Origin: Microcaldota archaeon
Lineage (GTDB): Archaea; Micrarchaeota; Micrarchaeia; Micrarchaeales; Micrarchaeaceae
Reading direction: 5' to 3'
DNA: 64,000 bases
Assembly (NCBI GenBank): GCA_021797495.1
Contig: JAJZZO010000009.1
Location: 1-64,000 of the forward strand
In this document: positions 34,777 to 44,231 of the stretch, one piece after another
Numbering within the stretch: the stretch's first letter is position 1
Layout of the letters: the number at the start of each line of letters is the position of its first letter
Notes under the pieces: generated by a model
Seen by the model: only the letters and a program-made list of their open reading frames with translations
Database searches by the model: none
Told to the model about the DNA's origin: nothing
Made by a program: the position numbers and the translations under genes

Positions 34777-34797
34777 TTGGGGCATTACATGCCCCAA
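34777..34797. terminator. Hairpin between convergent operons
   Basis: TTGGGGCAT-TAC-ATGCCCCAA is a perfect 9-bp stem with a 3-nt loop in the 203-bp gap between the secretion operon and the convergent LamG operon. It could terminate from either side. No T-run follows, so a structural or processing role is equally possible. No gene was found in 34718-34920. Confidence 0.45.
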
Positions 34798-34920
34798 AGT
34801 AACTAGGGCAGCTACAATAATACTAATCTATCTCAGAAAGATAAGACATGCGCATAGATATGCGTAGGTTACACAAAACCCTGACGGTTCGCCAAGCACC
34901 TTGAATTACAAACAATCAGT

Positions 34921-37900
34921 TCACCCAGGTACGTACGAAACTCCGCAGTTTCCGTTTATTACCTGCGAGTTAGTGCAGGCAACCGAAGCTGAGTTATACA
35001 AGTAGCCGTAATCCGTAGCGTTCATTATATTTTCCGTTTCATTCAACAGGTTGCCGTTCCCTTCTCCCAGCGGCCAATAATCTTCGGGCGCGATACTGCT
35101 TATGCTATTGTTCTGGTAAAGCTGCTCAGCCTGTGCTGGGGTAAGCCCGGAGGCATAAAGCTGTACGCCACTTATCTCGCCATTGAATGATTGCGTTTCC
35201 CACTGCGGCGAACTTCCAACCGCGCTATAAGTGAAACTGCCGCTTGACCCGCTTCCGTCGACGTATACGTACGCTGTCGAACTTGAAGAGTTGAATACTG
35301 ATATTATATTATACCATCCGGGTGCAGTTACAACAACGTTGGAGCTTAGCCCGCTGATGGTGAGCCCGCTTTCCTTTATGAAGGTTTCTGTGCCGCTGCT
35401 TCCAACTATCGAGAATATGTTACCGTTCGTATTGGGAGTTACATAAGTCCATACACTTGCAGATATGCTGTTTGCTGTAGAGAAATAATCCTGTAACGGT
35501 GCATCAATATAACTGCTTCCGCTAAATTGCAATGCAGCAGGCACTACTCCGTTTAGCATTCCCAAGCTCGTGCTTGCGTTCATGTACCCTAAGCCAGCAC
35601 TCTCGAGAGGCAAACCTGAAAGGTAAAGCCTTTGCGAAGAGCTGTTGCACGAGCTCATGCTGTCGCAGCCGAGAACCCCCTTGACAGGGCTTGTCGAAGC
35701 CGGGAGCTCCTGTGGCATATAACTTACATAATAAGCAGTGCCACTATTCCCGTTGTCGCTATAATCATTAGCATTACCGTCAAGAGGCCACCAACCAACA
35801 AGAGAAGCATTTTCTACGGGTCCGGTATGCATCCCGCTCAAATATAATTGTTGTATCTCGCTATTTGTAAGCCCCGAACCGTAAATCTGTACGTTTGATA
35901 TGCTTCCGTTGAATATAAACTGGTTAGTATCCGATTGCGAGCTTCCTATCCTAAGATCTTCTGTATAAGAATATGTGTTGGTGAAGGAATATGGTCCGTA
36001 TTCGACTCCGTCAATATATAAAGTTACATTCTTGCCTATGTTATTTACTGCAACAATATTTACCCATTTGTTCTCGGGTATCGCAGGCCCAGTGCCTATA
36101 TTTGCCACTGTCGATTCTGCCCATTCCAAATTACATGCGCTATTTACCGGAGATACATAAAACGTGTAGCTGTCGGAACCATGTCCTACTACTGCAGCCC
36201 CGCTAGTCCCATCTGCAGTGCAACTGTGTATGTTTACCCACGCATAAACTGTTATTGTATTTCCGCTGCCAAATTGCAGGTCGCTAGGGTTACCAAGGTC
36301 TATGTAACTGTTGCTTCCGTTGAAATTTGCCAATTTTGAGATATAATTCTGTTGCTGCTGCTCTGTTGGGTTCGATGTATATCCAGTTATTCCAGTATAA
36401 ATCACATTTGTCGGAACCCCGTTTTTTCCATTGCCGCTGTAGTCGTTGGCGTTGCTGTCCAACGGATACCAAGCCGCAAGCTTCGAGCCATTTATTGGGA
36501 TGTCGTTTATTCCCTGCATATAAAGGCTGCTTATCTGGTAACTTGAAAGCGATGAGTTGTAAACCTGAACATTTGCAATCGAACCGTTTAATTGGCTTAT
36601 AGACTGTGCAGATTGGCCAATCGCAAAATCCTCCAAAGAATATGGACCACCAACTATGCTAATTTTATACGCCGGTTTATTATTTACATATAAAGTTCCT
36701 ATACTATTTGATACACTAACCGCAACGAAACTCCAGCTGGAGTTCCCAACTCCGTAAGCATGGTAAAAATTGCTACCAAATCCTACCTCTTCGTCTCCTG
36801 TTCCTGCTGCTGCTGATGGCCCGCCGCCGTCATTCAGCCACATCTCAAAATTGTTTGTCCCGCCGGAATTAAACAACGTATACCCGTTTCCACTTTCAAT
36901 CTTTGATAAGCTTGTTGGTTTCACCCAAAACACTACTGTGAAGTTATATGTCGATGCTATTGGCAATGTGGTTATGATGTTGCTTGCACCGTTGAAATAA
37001 GCAGCGCCTCTGTCTGTGCTCCTGAATGAGAATATGCCTTCCGGGGACTGCAGATAAGGCTTGCCCTCGGCCCTTTGCAGGTACGATGCCGTGTAGGGTG
37101 ATGGATAATAAAAGCCCCCAACCGCGCTGCTCTGTATTGCGGATGTGTTGAGCAGGTCCAGCCCCGCGCCGTCTATGAGCAAGTTCGGATCGCTTTGCAG
37201 ATAGCTCATTATGCTGTCGTTCTTGTAAACGAGATACGGCTTAAGCGGCGTCGAAGAATTGGATATGTTGGTTATAAGCCCTGCCATCCCGCAAACATTT
37301 TGCCCTATATCGGCTGCATTGGGCGTTGCGAGTATGTAATTCCCATTGGTATACTGGGTTGCAACGTCGCTGCATATGGGCTCTCCTGATATATATATAA
37401 CCTTGCCGTATGCGAACATGTAAGGGCTCATAGAGCCGGAAACTGCTGTAATATTCCCTACAACAGTTGCCTTTGGCAGTTGGGCTTCCTGCAATGTTCC
37501 GTTCAGTCCCTGCTCGGCCCCTATCAGCGATGGCTTCGAATTTATGCTAGAGGTCGTATTTGCATTTATCGGATAATCAAGTGATATCCCGCTGCTCGTG
37601 TTTAATGCCGCTAATCCGGTCACGTAAACGCCTACCCTAAAAGGGGAACTTTGCTTTATCCTCAGGGTTATATTTGAAAGGTTTGCAGAGAAGCCGTCAG
37701 TCAATGCCTCGGCCTCAAATTCCTTGACTGCTTTTTGGAAGCTGTTGTTGTAATATGCTATGGTATTTGAATACAGCGTGCCGTTGTACAGTAAGGTACT
37801 GATCGTCTGTGTCGAATCGTTTATGAAGTTGCCATTCCTAAGTGTAGGGGTGCTTTCAAATGCGGTAATTATGCTTATGGATTTCGACAAGCTCGAATAC

Positions 37901-38115
37901 AGAAAAGCATTCATTCCGGAATCCAAATTCTGGGCGAAGTTTCCCGACGCAAGGCTTTGCGCAACGCTGGCGGAAAGATTGTCGTAGTTTATGTTAAGCA
38001 CCACGTAAGTGATTACCTCCCCAAGCATTAGTATGAATATTATTATCGTCAACAGCGTCAGCAGTACGCCCTTCTTGCTCTTTGGCTTCCTAATGCTTTT
38101 GTGTTTCAGCGCCAT
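34921..38115 (-). CDS. Membrane-anchored surface protein with about three LamG-like domains
   Basis: The product has 1064 residues. A basic head (KHKSIRKPKSKK) is followed by one membrane helix (GVLLTLLTIIIFILMLGEVITYVVL), with the remainder outside. About residues 50-360 are unassigned. Then LamG/concanavalin-like modules occur at about 370-535, 600-760 and 870-1030, each with a FNG or FSG start strand, WV or VYAW core strand, a VTLYIDG-type strand and an IxNVQIYNSSL end. They are joined by a repeated linker (AAWYPLDSNANDYSGNG; VGWWPLDGNANDYSDNG). LamG domains bind glycans or proteins. It overlaps the upstream gene by 10 nt and is the last gene of the operon. Confidence 0.85.
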   Translation of the reverse strand: MALKHKSIRKPKSKKGVLLTLLTIIIFILMLGEVITYVVLNINYDNLSASVAQSLASGNFAQNLDSGMNAFLYSSLSKSISIITAFESTPTLRNGNFINDSTQTISTLLYNGTLYSNTIAYYNNSFQKAVKEFEAEALTDGFSANLSNITLRIKQSSPFRVGVYVTGLAALNTSSGISLDYPINANTTSSINSKPSLIGAEQGLNGTLQEAQLPKATVVGNITAVSGSMSPYMFAYGKVIYISGEPICSDVATQYTNGNYILATPNAADIGQNVCGMAGLITNISNSSTPLKPYLVYKNDSIMSYLQSDPNLLIDGAGLDLLNTSAIQSSAVGGFYYPSPYTASYLQRAEGKPYLQSPEGIFSFRSTDRGAAYFNGASNIITTLPIASTYNFTVVFWVKPTSLSKIESGNGYTLFNSGGTNNFEMWLNDGGGPSAAAGTGDEEVGFGSNFYHAYGVGNSSWSFVAVSVSNSIGTLYVNNKPAYKISIVGGPYSLEDFAIGQSAQSISQLNGSIANVQVYNSSLSSYQISSLYMQGINDIPINGSKLAAWYPLDSNANDYSGNGKNGVPTNVIYTGITGYTSNPTEQQQQNYISKLANFNGSNSYIDLGNPSDLQFGSGNTITVYAWVNIHSCTADGTSGAAVVGHGSDSYTFYVSPVNSACNLEWAESTVANIGTGPAIPENKWVNIVAVNNIGKNVTLYIDGVEYGPYSFTNTYSYTEDLRIGSSQSDTNQFIFNGSISNVQIYGSGLTNSEIQQLYLSGMHTGPVENASLVGWWPLDGNANDYSDNGNSGTAYYVSYMPQELPASTSPVKGVLGCDSMSSCNSSSQRLYLSGLPLESAGLGYMNASTSLGMLNGVVPAALQFSGSSYIDAPLQDYFSTANSISASVWTYVTPNTNGNIFSIVGSSGTETFIKESGLTISGLSSNVVVTAPGWYNIISVFNSSSSTAYVYVDGSGSSGSFTYSAVGSSPQWETQSFNGEISGVQLYASGLTPAQAEQLYQNNSISSIAPEDYWPLGEGNGNLLNETENIMNATDYGYLYNSASVACTNSQVINGNCGVSYVPG

Positions 38116-39965
38116 ATTACCACGCTTATGTTATAAGTTTGGAACGTGCCATCCCTATTAAGCGACAGCGGTATCGAAGATTTGCTTACAGTATAGGCAT
38201 TCAAAAGGCTGGGTGGGGTGAACGGTATCGATTCATATGTAACTTTGTAAGGTATTGCAGCATCGCCGTTCCCGCTGTAGTCGTTAGTATTTCCATCTAA
38301 CGGCCACCATCCTACAAGCTCGGAGTTGCCCAACGCCATTCCGCTTATTCCCTGTAGGTAAAGACTATAGAACTCTTGCGGATTGAGCGTCTCATTATAT
38401 ATCTCGATGTTTGTTATGGATCCGTTGAACGTTCCAGTTATGCTTCCTGGGCTGCCTGTTGCTCCAACTATAGAATTGCTGCTTGTGGCAACCACGTTCC
38501 CGGTAACGTATACGGGTTTAATCATTCCGCCGTCATAGCTCAGGTTGGCTATACTGGAGTTCCTTGTAAACCCTATCTGCGCCCATGTCCTAGGCTGGAC
38601 AATTGGAATGGTGCAGTTCCACGCGGTGCCCAGGCTGGTGCCTTGCAACTGCAGGCATACTGAACCCGAAGAATTTACCGCTAGCGCATAACTGCCCTGC
38701 TTGTCAAAAACCATGCACGACGGAGTGGTAGTGCCGCATGTGCCCAATCCCTCTGCATAAACCCAAGCGGATATGGTCATATTCGGACTGCCCACATTAA
38801 GCACGCTGTTGTTGTACACTATTGCATAGCTGCCGTTAGTCGTATTGAAAAATGAAACGCTTTCGGAACCGGAATAATTACCATTTATGTATATGCCGGC
38901 GCGCGGCTGCCCCAGCACTGAATCATTGAGCAGGAACTCTGCATACATGCTGTTGTTGTTAAGGTAAAGCTCCCCTAAAGTTTCAGCTATGCTCTCGTTG
39001 ATGCTGGCGTTGTAGCTCCCTATGGGCAGATAGCCAGTAACTACGAAATTCACGTTGTGCGGAATCCCGTCATTGCCGTTTCCGCTGTAGTCGTTGGCGT
39101 TTTTGTCAAGAGGCCACCAACCTACGAGCTTCGAATTTTTTATGGGAACGCTGTTTATTGCGCTTCTATAAAGCTGGTATATTTTGCTTTGCGTTAATGA
39201 TGAATTGTACAGCTGTACATTTGCTAGGTATCCCGTGAAATTGTATTCTCCCAGGTTGCTGCTGCCCTTTGCGCCGCCATTCCCTAAAGCAGTGCCCAAT
39301 AGCAAACCTTTCAGCACTTCTGTGCTCGTGCTTGCTGCTATATACGGCGTCTGCACCCCATTTATGAATATGATTATATCGGTTGCGTTTTGCCTTACTA
39401 CAACGTTTGTCCATTTTCTAATAGGTACGCTTCCAGCTGGTGATATCGGGCAACCGCCAGGGTACCAGCCGTTTATGTATATCCCGCCGCTGGAATTGTA
39501 AGCTACCTCAACCGAATCAGTAGTGTTCCCTAAGTACAGTATGACGCTTGCGTTGTTTCCTGCTCCAACTCCGCAACCGCTAACAGATCTCCCTTGCCTT
39601 TCCGGTTTTATCCAGAAGGAAAGCGTAAAACTGTTTTGCGATACGGGGTCTGTAGGTGCAGAAATATAACTGCCGTTAGAAAGGAAACCGGAATACCCAA
39701 ACGGTTCGCTGCTGCTCGGAAGCCTGTATGCCTGCATTGGTGGAAGAGCAACACCGCTTTCCAGTATCCCTGCAAGCTGCGTGGACAGCATATTATGCAT
39801 AACGCTCAACGCCTCTATCGTAGGTGCAGCTGCAGGGGTTATCGGGCTGGTAAAATGAACATAAAGGAGCAACGAGACAGCAGCACTTGCCACTATAAGC
39901 GAGAACACAGCGTCCAACGTAAATATGAACGCTTTGTAATTTTTGCTATGTGCATTATGTTCCAT
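38106..39965 (-). CDS. Pilin-type protein carrying LamG-like domains
   Basis: The product has 619 residues. The N-terminus NYKAFIFTLDAVFSLIVASAAVSLLLYV resembles archaeal atypical prepilins with a [A/G]-F-I/V-F-[T/S]-L-D-A helix. Two LamG-like modules follow (about 100-270 and 375-545), separated by LVGWWPLDKNANDYSGNGNDG-type linkers; a second linker sits near the C-terminus. It starts 5 nt after the upstream gene and overlaps the downstream one, giving a tight operon. Probably an adhesive minor pilin displayed by one of the two motors. Confidence 0.82.
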   Translation of the reverse strand: MEHNAHSKNYKAFIFTLDAVFSLIVASAAVSLLLYVHFTSPITPAAAPTIEALSVMHNMLSTQLAGILESGVALPPMQAYRLPSSSEPFGYSGFLSNGSYISAPTDPVSQNSFTLSFWIKPERQGRSVSGCGVGAGNNASVILYLGNTTDSVEVAYNSSGGIYINGWYPGGCPISPAGSVPIRKWTNVVVRQNATDIIIFINGVQTPYIAASTSTEVLKGLLLGTALGNGGAKGSSNLGEYNFTGYLANVQLYNSSLTQSKIYQLYRSAINSVPIKNSKLVGWWPLDKNANDYSGNGNDGIPHNVNFVVTGYLPIGSYNASINESIAETLGELYLNNNSMYAEFLLNDSVLGQPRAGIYINGNYSGSESVSFFNTTNGSYAIVYNNSVLNVGSPNMTISAWVYAEGLGTCGTTTPSCMVFDKQGSYALAVNSSGSVCLQLQGTSLGTAWNCTIPIVQPRTWAQIGFTRNSSIANLSYDGGMIKPVYVTGNVVATSSNSIVGATGSPGSITGTFNGSITNIEIYNETLNPQEFYSLYLQGISGMALGNSELVGWWPLDGNTNDYSGNGDAAIPYKVTYESIPFTPPSLLNAYTVSKSSIPLSLNRDGTFQTYNISVVIWR

Positions 39966-39970
39966 TGCTA

Positions 39971-40549
39971 TCAGCTTATTGCTACCGGCTCATTGGTCCA
40001 GACTATCACTTTCATAAGCACAGGTTCTGTGCCGAATACCGTCCTGGCCTTATAAACATAAGTGGTTAACGCGTTGTGCGTAGCAGGATTCTCCCCTATC
40101 CTGATGTTTACATCCTTGCCTGTTATCGTTATATAATAATCATAGCCTATTCCCATAACTGATTTTGTCGCTTGGTAGTCGGAATTGTTATAATTGGCCA
40201 TAGCCATCAACGTATAAACCTTGCTAGGCGATATCGTGCTGCTGTTGGAAGATGTAGTTAAACCTATGCTTATGTCTTTCCATGTCGACACATTTGATGT
40301 ATTTACCAAAGCGTTCCAGTCTGCAGGTGTACCGGGCGTAAGCATCCTTTCAGTAAGCACCTGCGTTTCGAACTGCATTGTCTCAGTGCCGCTTCCGTAG
40401 CTTAATGCCAACTGGTTGTCTATATTGTACCATGTATACGCCAGTATGGTCATCGCCACAGTAAATATGACTATCGCAAAAATTATATCGAAGCTCCAGA
40501 ACTGCGCCTTGAATGTTTTTTCCGTTTTTGTGCGCGTCATATATTTCAT
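39971..40549 (-). CDS. Pilin-like protein
   Basis: The product has 192 residues. The basic leader MKYMTRTKTEKTFK precedes AQFWSFDIIFAIVIFTVAMTILAYTWY, a pilin-like helix with acidic Asp instead of Glu, and an exported domain of about 150 residues with several N-x-S/T sites. It lacks LamG modules. Neighbouring genes lie 5 nt away on both sides. It may bridge the LamG proteins and the pilus base. Confidence 0.72.
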   Translation of the reverse strand: MKYMTRTKTEKTFKAQFWSFDIIFAIVIFTVAMTILAYTWYNIDNQLALSYGSGTETMQFETQVLTERMLTPGTPADWNALVNTSNVSTWKDISIGLTTSSNSSTISPSKVYTLMAMANYNNSDYQATKSVMGIGYDYYITITGKDVNIRIGENPATHNALTTYVYKARTVFGTEPVLMKVIVWTNEPVAIS

Positions 40550-40554
40550 AGAAA

Positions 40555-43356
40555 CTACCCCACTGAGAAATTAAAGCCTTTGGCAGGCGGCAATCCGTTC
40601 GCATACAGCTGTTTTATTTCGTATGGCGTTAAGCTTATGTTGTAGATTTGCAGGTCTGCAACCGACCCGTTAAAGAACTTTGTTGCAGTGTTTCCGTCAA
40701 GCGCATCCCCTATGTAACCAGTTTCAGTATAATTGCTTAGGTAATCCCCACTAGGGACAGTCGCGTTGGAATAATACTGTCCGTTGACATAGAAATTTAG
40801 CTTCCCGGTGCTGGCATTATACGTCCCGGTTAGCATATAAAGCACGTTCGGCAATATCGACGCTCCCGTGGGCGTGATTCCGCTGCCGCTGGTGGGGCAT
40901 CCTGGTGGGTTGTTGGCGTTGGATGTATACCAATTAGCAAATTCTACAGTGGAACTTCCGGAAAACATAAATCCCATATGGCAGCCTGGCCAGCCTATCG
41001 GAAATGGATTCTGGCCGAAATATTGCGAACCTCCTTTGTATTCAAGCCATGTGTTTATGCTGTATGAATGATGTCCGTTGAGCACTTCCAACGGAGGTAT
41101 GGCAATGCTGCTTGCGGAACTGCTGCCGTTGAAACTTGCTACATTGATTCCGTTAGGCACGCCAGCAACTGCACTGACGTTATAAACATTATAATAAGCT
41201 ATATTGCTTGATGACGTCGGGTAATTATTTGTCGAATAGTCGTTCGGCTCTCCGTCAAGCGGGAACCACCCTACCAAGCCGACATTGTTTATCGGAGCGC
41301 CATCAATGCCGTTTTGATAAATCTTTTTTATATAGCTTTGCTGCAGCGATGTGTTGTAAACCTGTACGTTGCTTATCCTTCCGCTGAAGGCATTCATTCC
41401 CGCATAAGCACCTCCTATATTTATCTTTCCTATTGCTTCTGCATAAGTTCCGTTCCCAGGGCTTGTTGCAACCGGGTTACCGTTTACATATACAGTTATC
41501 GTGTTGTTGGCTCCATTCCAAACGCCTGTGACCAAATATGGTGTATTCGCCGTTATTGTGCCTCCTGCTGGCTGTGGGGCCGAAGCACTCCCTGGGCTAA
41601 GGCTGTTGGCTTGGTTGTTCCACCTCGCTACCGCCTGTCCATTTGCGCCTGTTACTCCTATATCGAAAGCTTCACTTGTGTAAGGTCCGCCCGAAACCTC
41701 TGCGATATTCTGCCCATATGTGCCGGTGCCTGTATTATTTATCCATGCGGATATGGTTATCCCGCGGGAATAAGTCTCAGCGGTAGTCGCATTATCATAA
41801 CTGCTGCCGTCAAATCCAGCAACTTTGAATGCAGTTGATGTCTCACGTAAAGGTTGCCAATGTGGGTCAGTGAAACTTCCGGCATTGAAATAGCCGCTGA
41901 AATCGTAAACCTTGTTGCCTGTGCTCTCTTCTAAAGGCCACCACCCTCTGAGATTTGCTGCTGTGGAAGAATTCCCGTTGAAAAGAAAAGCCTGTCCGGA
42001 TATCGAATGTATGGGCGTGTTGGAGGTCAAGAACACTGTTGCGTTTCCGTTCGCATGAGTTATGCCTGCTACGTAAGCTAAATTTGGTTGGGTTATGTAC
42101 TGCGGCGAGATTATGTCCCCGCCTGTATTGGAATCAGCCCCAATCAATGCATGCGATGCGTTGTCACCGTTGCTAAGCGTTGCATGCGTATTTATCTGCG
42201 CTAAGTTAACATACTTTATATTGTAAGCTACTCCGTTGTTTCCGCTGCCGCTGTAGTCGTTCGCATTCCCATCCAAGGGCCACCATCCAACAACATTTGC
42301 ACTGCTTACCGGGCTACCGCTAATCCCTCTTCCGTAAATATCTTTGATCTGGTTGGATGTTAATGCAGAATTGTAAAGTTGTACGTTTGTTACCAATACG
42401 TTTCCTATAGGCGTGGCGAAATTGCTGCCTATTACAAAATTGCCAGTTGTTGCCTGTCCGGTACCTCCAGGTCCGCCGCCGAAATAATTGCCGTTTATAT
42501 AAAGTGCAACATCGGAACTGCTTGCATTGTAAACTCCTGTAACAAGATACCAGTCGCTTTTGTTATAAGGAAAGTCCATTTCCTGGTTGCCACCGCGCAC
42601 CATCTGCAGTGCGCCCCCATTGTTGCACAAGTCCCTGATTACACCGTTAGGATAACCTCCAAATCCGATTATGTGGTAGCTCCAGTAGCATGCGGGTGCA
42701 GGCTCTTCTTGGTTAACTATATTGACCCATGCAGACATCGTAAAGCTATTTACGTTGGGCGCAAATGTTATTGTGTTTGATGTTCCTACATAAATATAAC
42801 TATTGGCCGAACTTCCATTCAACTCAGCTGCTTTGGTTATTCCTTTATTGTGTATATACATCGAATCTGCCAGAAACGATGTGCTCGGCGGAAGCTCGTC
42901 TATGTATATGGCGCCGTTCGCGTTGGTTATCTCTATGCTTCCCGTGTATGTAGAAACATTATATAGGGTAACACCATTAAAACTCGTCACCGCAGTCCCG
43001 TTTATTACAAGGTTCCTGGCAGAGCTATAAGCTATCGCCTCAGCCTTTGTTATCCCTATTGTTATGTTGGCTTCCACCACCCCACTGGTCGAAATGAACA
43101 GTTTATATGGATTTTCGCTAGTTACCGGAGGAATTGGCACTATGGCGGAATATCCGTTCCCGGCAATTATCGCTTGGTCCATATGTATGGCTATATTCTG
43201 TGCTGCGAGCTGCAACGATTGGTATTCGTCCTGTCCGAGAGAAGCGGCGCGCTGGTTGACTACCAAGGCGAATATAATGACAAATATCAAAAGCACTAGC
43301 GAATACACTATAAGGAATTCGAGGGCGATTTGCCCTTTTCTTCTGCCGTCTAGCAT
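40555..43356 (-). CDS. Class III-signal pilin fused to multiple LamG-like domains
   Basis: The product has 933 residues. The leader MLDGRRKG is followed by QIALEFLIVYSLVLLIFVIIFALVV: cleavage expected at G8|Q9 with Glu at mature position 5, a textbook class III signal. After a linker domain come three LamG-like modules (about 175-345, 490-680, 740-925), each beginning with a FNGSS-like strand and ending NVQLYN or DLQIYNISL. Linkers VVGWWPLDGNANDYSGSGNNG and LVGWFPLDGEPNDYS repeat between modules. It leads the LamG operon; a TATA-like stretch precedes it near 43386. It is probably a giant adhesin polymerised or anchored as a pilin. Confidence 0.88.
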   Translation of the reverse strand: MLDGRRKGQIALEFLIVYSLVLLIFVIIFALVVNQRAASLGQDEYQSLQLAAQNIAIHMDQAIIAGNGYSAIVPIPPVTSENPYKLFISTSGVVEANITIGITKAEAIAYSSARNLVINGTAVTSFNGVTLYNVSTYTGSIEITNANGAIYIDELPPSTSFLADSMYIHNKGITKAAELNGSSANSYIYVGTSNTITFAPNVNSFTMSAWVNIVNQEEPAPACYWSYHIIGFGGYPNGVIRDLCNNGGALQMVRGGNQEMDFPYNKSDWYLVTGVYNASSSDVALYINGNYFGGGPGGTGQATTGNFVIGSNFATPIGNVLVTNVQLYNSALTSNQIKDIYGRGISGSPVSSANVVGWWPLDGNANDYSGSGNNGVAYNIKYVNLAQINTHATLSNGDNASHALIGADSNTGGDIISPQYITQPNLAYVAGITHANGNATVFLTSNTPIHSISGQAFLFNGNSSTAANLRGWWPLEESTGNKVYDFSGYFNAGSFTDPHWQPLRETSTAFKVAGFDGSSYDNATTAETYSRGITISAWINNTGTGTYGQNIAEVSGGPYTSEAFDIGVTGANGQAVARWNNQANSLSPGSASAPQPAGGTITANTPYLVTGVWNGANNTITVYVNGNPVATSPGNGTYAEAIGKINIGGAYAGMNAFSGRISNVQVYNTSLQQSYIKKIYQNGIDGAPINNVGLVGWFPLDGEPNDYSTNNYPTSSSNIAYYNVYNVSAVAGVPNGINVASFNGSSSASSIAIPPLEVLNGHHSYSINTWLEYKGGSQYFGQNPFPIGWPGCHMGFMFSGSSTVEFANWYTSNANNPPGCPTSGSGITPTGASILPNVLYMLTGTYNASTGKLNFYVNGQYYSNATVPSGDYLSNYTETGYIGDALDGNTATKFFNGSVADLQIYNISLTPYEIKQLYANGLPPAKGFNFSVG

Positions 43357-43410
43357 CCTATCGAATAATATTGCTACAGCAATAAATAAATACGTGATTA
43401 GGTGCTGTAT

Positions 43411-43986
43411 TCAAGCGAACGATAAAACTATGGATATAAGCATGAAAAGCAACCCCTCATTCATGAAAAGCATTGCTCCTGTGAAAGCCTGGGAATTAAG
43501 GTATGCGTTGCCCGAGTAAAAAGATAGCGAATACAATCCCAGCAAGCCGAAAAAGACTGCGGCTATGGAAATATAAGGCTGCACTGCATGATTTCGTATT
43601 CTCTTGTAATTTTTCTTGGGTGTTTGTGCAAGGTGTGCGATGAGCGTTGCGAATATTATTACCAAGCACATGATTGCGGCATATGTGCTGTTTATGTAAA
43701 TGGTTTTGACATATTCAAACGACAGATCAGGCACCAACACCATAACTTCTGCCAATGCCATGGCTATGAGTGTGCCTTTGCGTATCTGTAATATGGCCCT
43801 ATTCCCGTTACTGCTGTTCCGCACTTCTGTAAATGCATCATAAGCCCACAGCGCCATGCATATTGCTATTATGCCTAAACCAGCTGCCAGTGCTGGTACC
43901 GTGTAATAATAAACGGCGTTGAACGCGTTGAATATGAACGCTGTTCCAAGCATGAGCATTGCTGCAATCGTCATGCGTTCCTGCAT
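43411..43986 (-). CDS. Polytopic membrane protein of unknown function
   Basis: ATG 43986 gives 191 residues (TTG 44004 would add six). About six hydrophobic helices are visible (IAAMLMLGTAFIFNAF; TVPALAAGLGIIAICMAL; TLIAMALAEVMVLV; TYAAIMCLVIIFATLIAHL; ISIAAVFFGLLGLYSL; GAMLFMNEGLLFMLISIVL) with a short basic loop (KKNYKRIRN). No domain is recognised. It lies between the 34-residue ORF and the LamG operon on the same strand. A role in surface-structure export is possible only by association. Confidence 0.7.
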   Translation of the reverse strand: MQERMTIAAMLMLGTAFIFNAFNAVYYYTVPALAAGLGIIAICMALWAYDAFTEVRNSSNGNRAILQIRKGTLIAMALAEVMVLVPDLSFEYVKTIYINSTYAAIMCLVIIFATLIAHLAQTPKKNYKRIRNHAVQPYISIAAVFFGLLGLYSLSFYSGNAYLNSQAFTGAMLFMNEGLLFMLISIVLSFA

Positions 43987-44024
43987 GCTATTCCTTACAT
44001 ACAAAATTAGTTATTGCTTACTCA

Positions 44025-44129
44025 TCAAAAAGAAAAATAAAAAAGGCATTCTATGCTGTCCAGTGCTCCGGACGGCCTGTACACTTCGGGCCTGTTTTCC
44101 TTATTTTTCTTCTTTTCGTTCTTTTCCAT
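44025..44129 (-). CDS. Possible 34-residue peptide gene
   Basis: ATG 44129 to TGA 44025 encodes a peptide with a lysine-rich head (EKNEKKKNKENR) and a hydrophobic tail (RPSGALDSIECLFYFSF). A GGTGAT Shine-Dalgarno-like box lies 3 nt before the ATG. A TATA-like box sits at about 44168-44182 and an inverted repeat TGTCAA/TTGACA (44143-44148, 44156-44161) near the predicted start site. These signals make it more credible than a random ORF, but coding is unproven. It could lead the transcript containing the membrane-protein gene 39 nt downstream. Confidence 0.35.
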   Translation of the reverse strand: MEKNEKKKNKENRPEVYRPSGALDSIECLFYFSF

Positions 44130-44142
44130 GGTATCACCAATT

Positions 44143-44202
44143 TGTCAACTTTTAATTGACATATCCATTTATAATATAATTAAACCGAAAAAGATTTATA
44201 TC
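44143..44202. promoter_or_regulatory. Divergent promoter and inverted repeat upstream of chaperone locus
   Basis: The interval contains TGTCAA-CTTTTAA-TTGACA (44143-44161), a minus-strand TATA-like TTTATAATATAATTA (44168-44182) and a plus-strand box GATTTATATC (44193-44202) about 30 nt before ATG 44232. The inverted repeat lies where a repressor could bind. Whether the regulator encoded at 44232 binds it is untested. Confidence 0.5.
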
Positions 44203-44231
44203 TTTTGTTTCATAATAATTCCTGCGGTTGC

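Noticed and set aside
36327-36602. Plus-strand frames opposite the LamG genes
   Set aside because: Scattered Cys/Arg-rich frames antisense to repetitive coding DNA, without start signals or domains.
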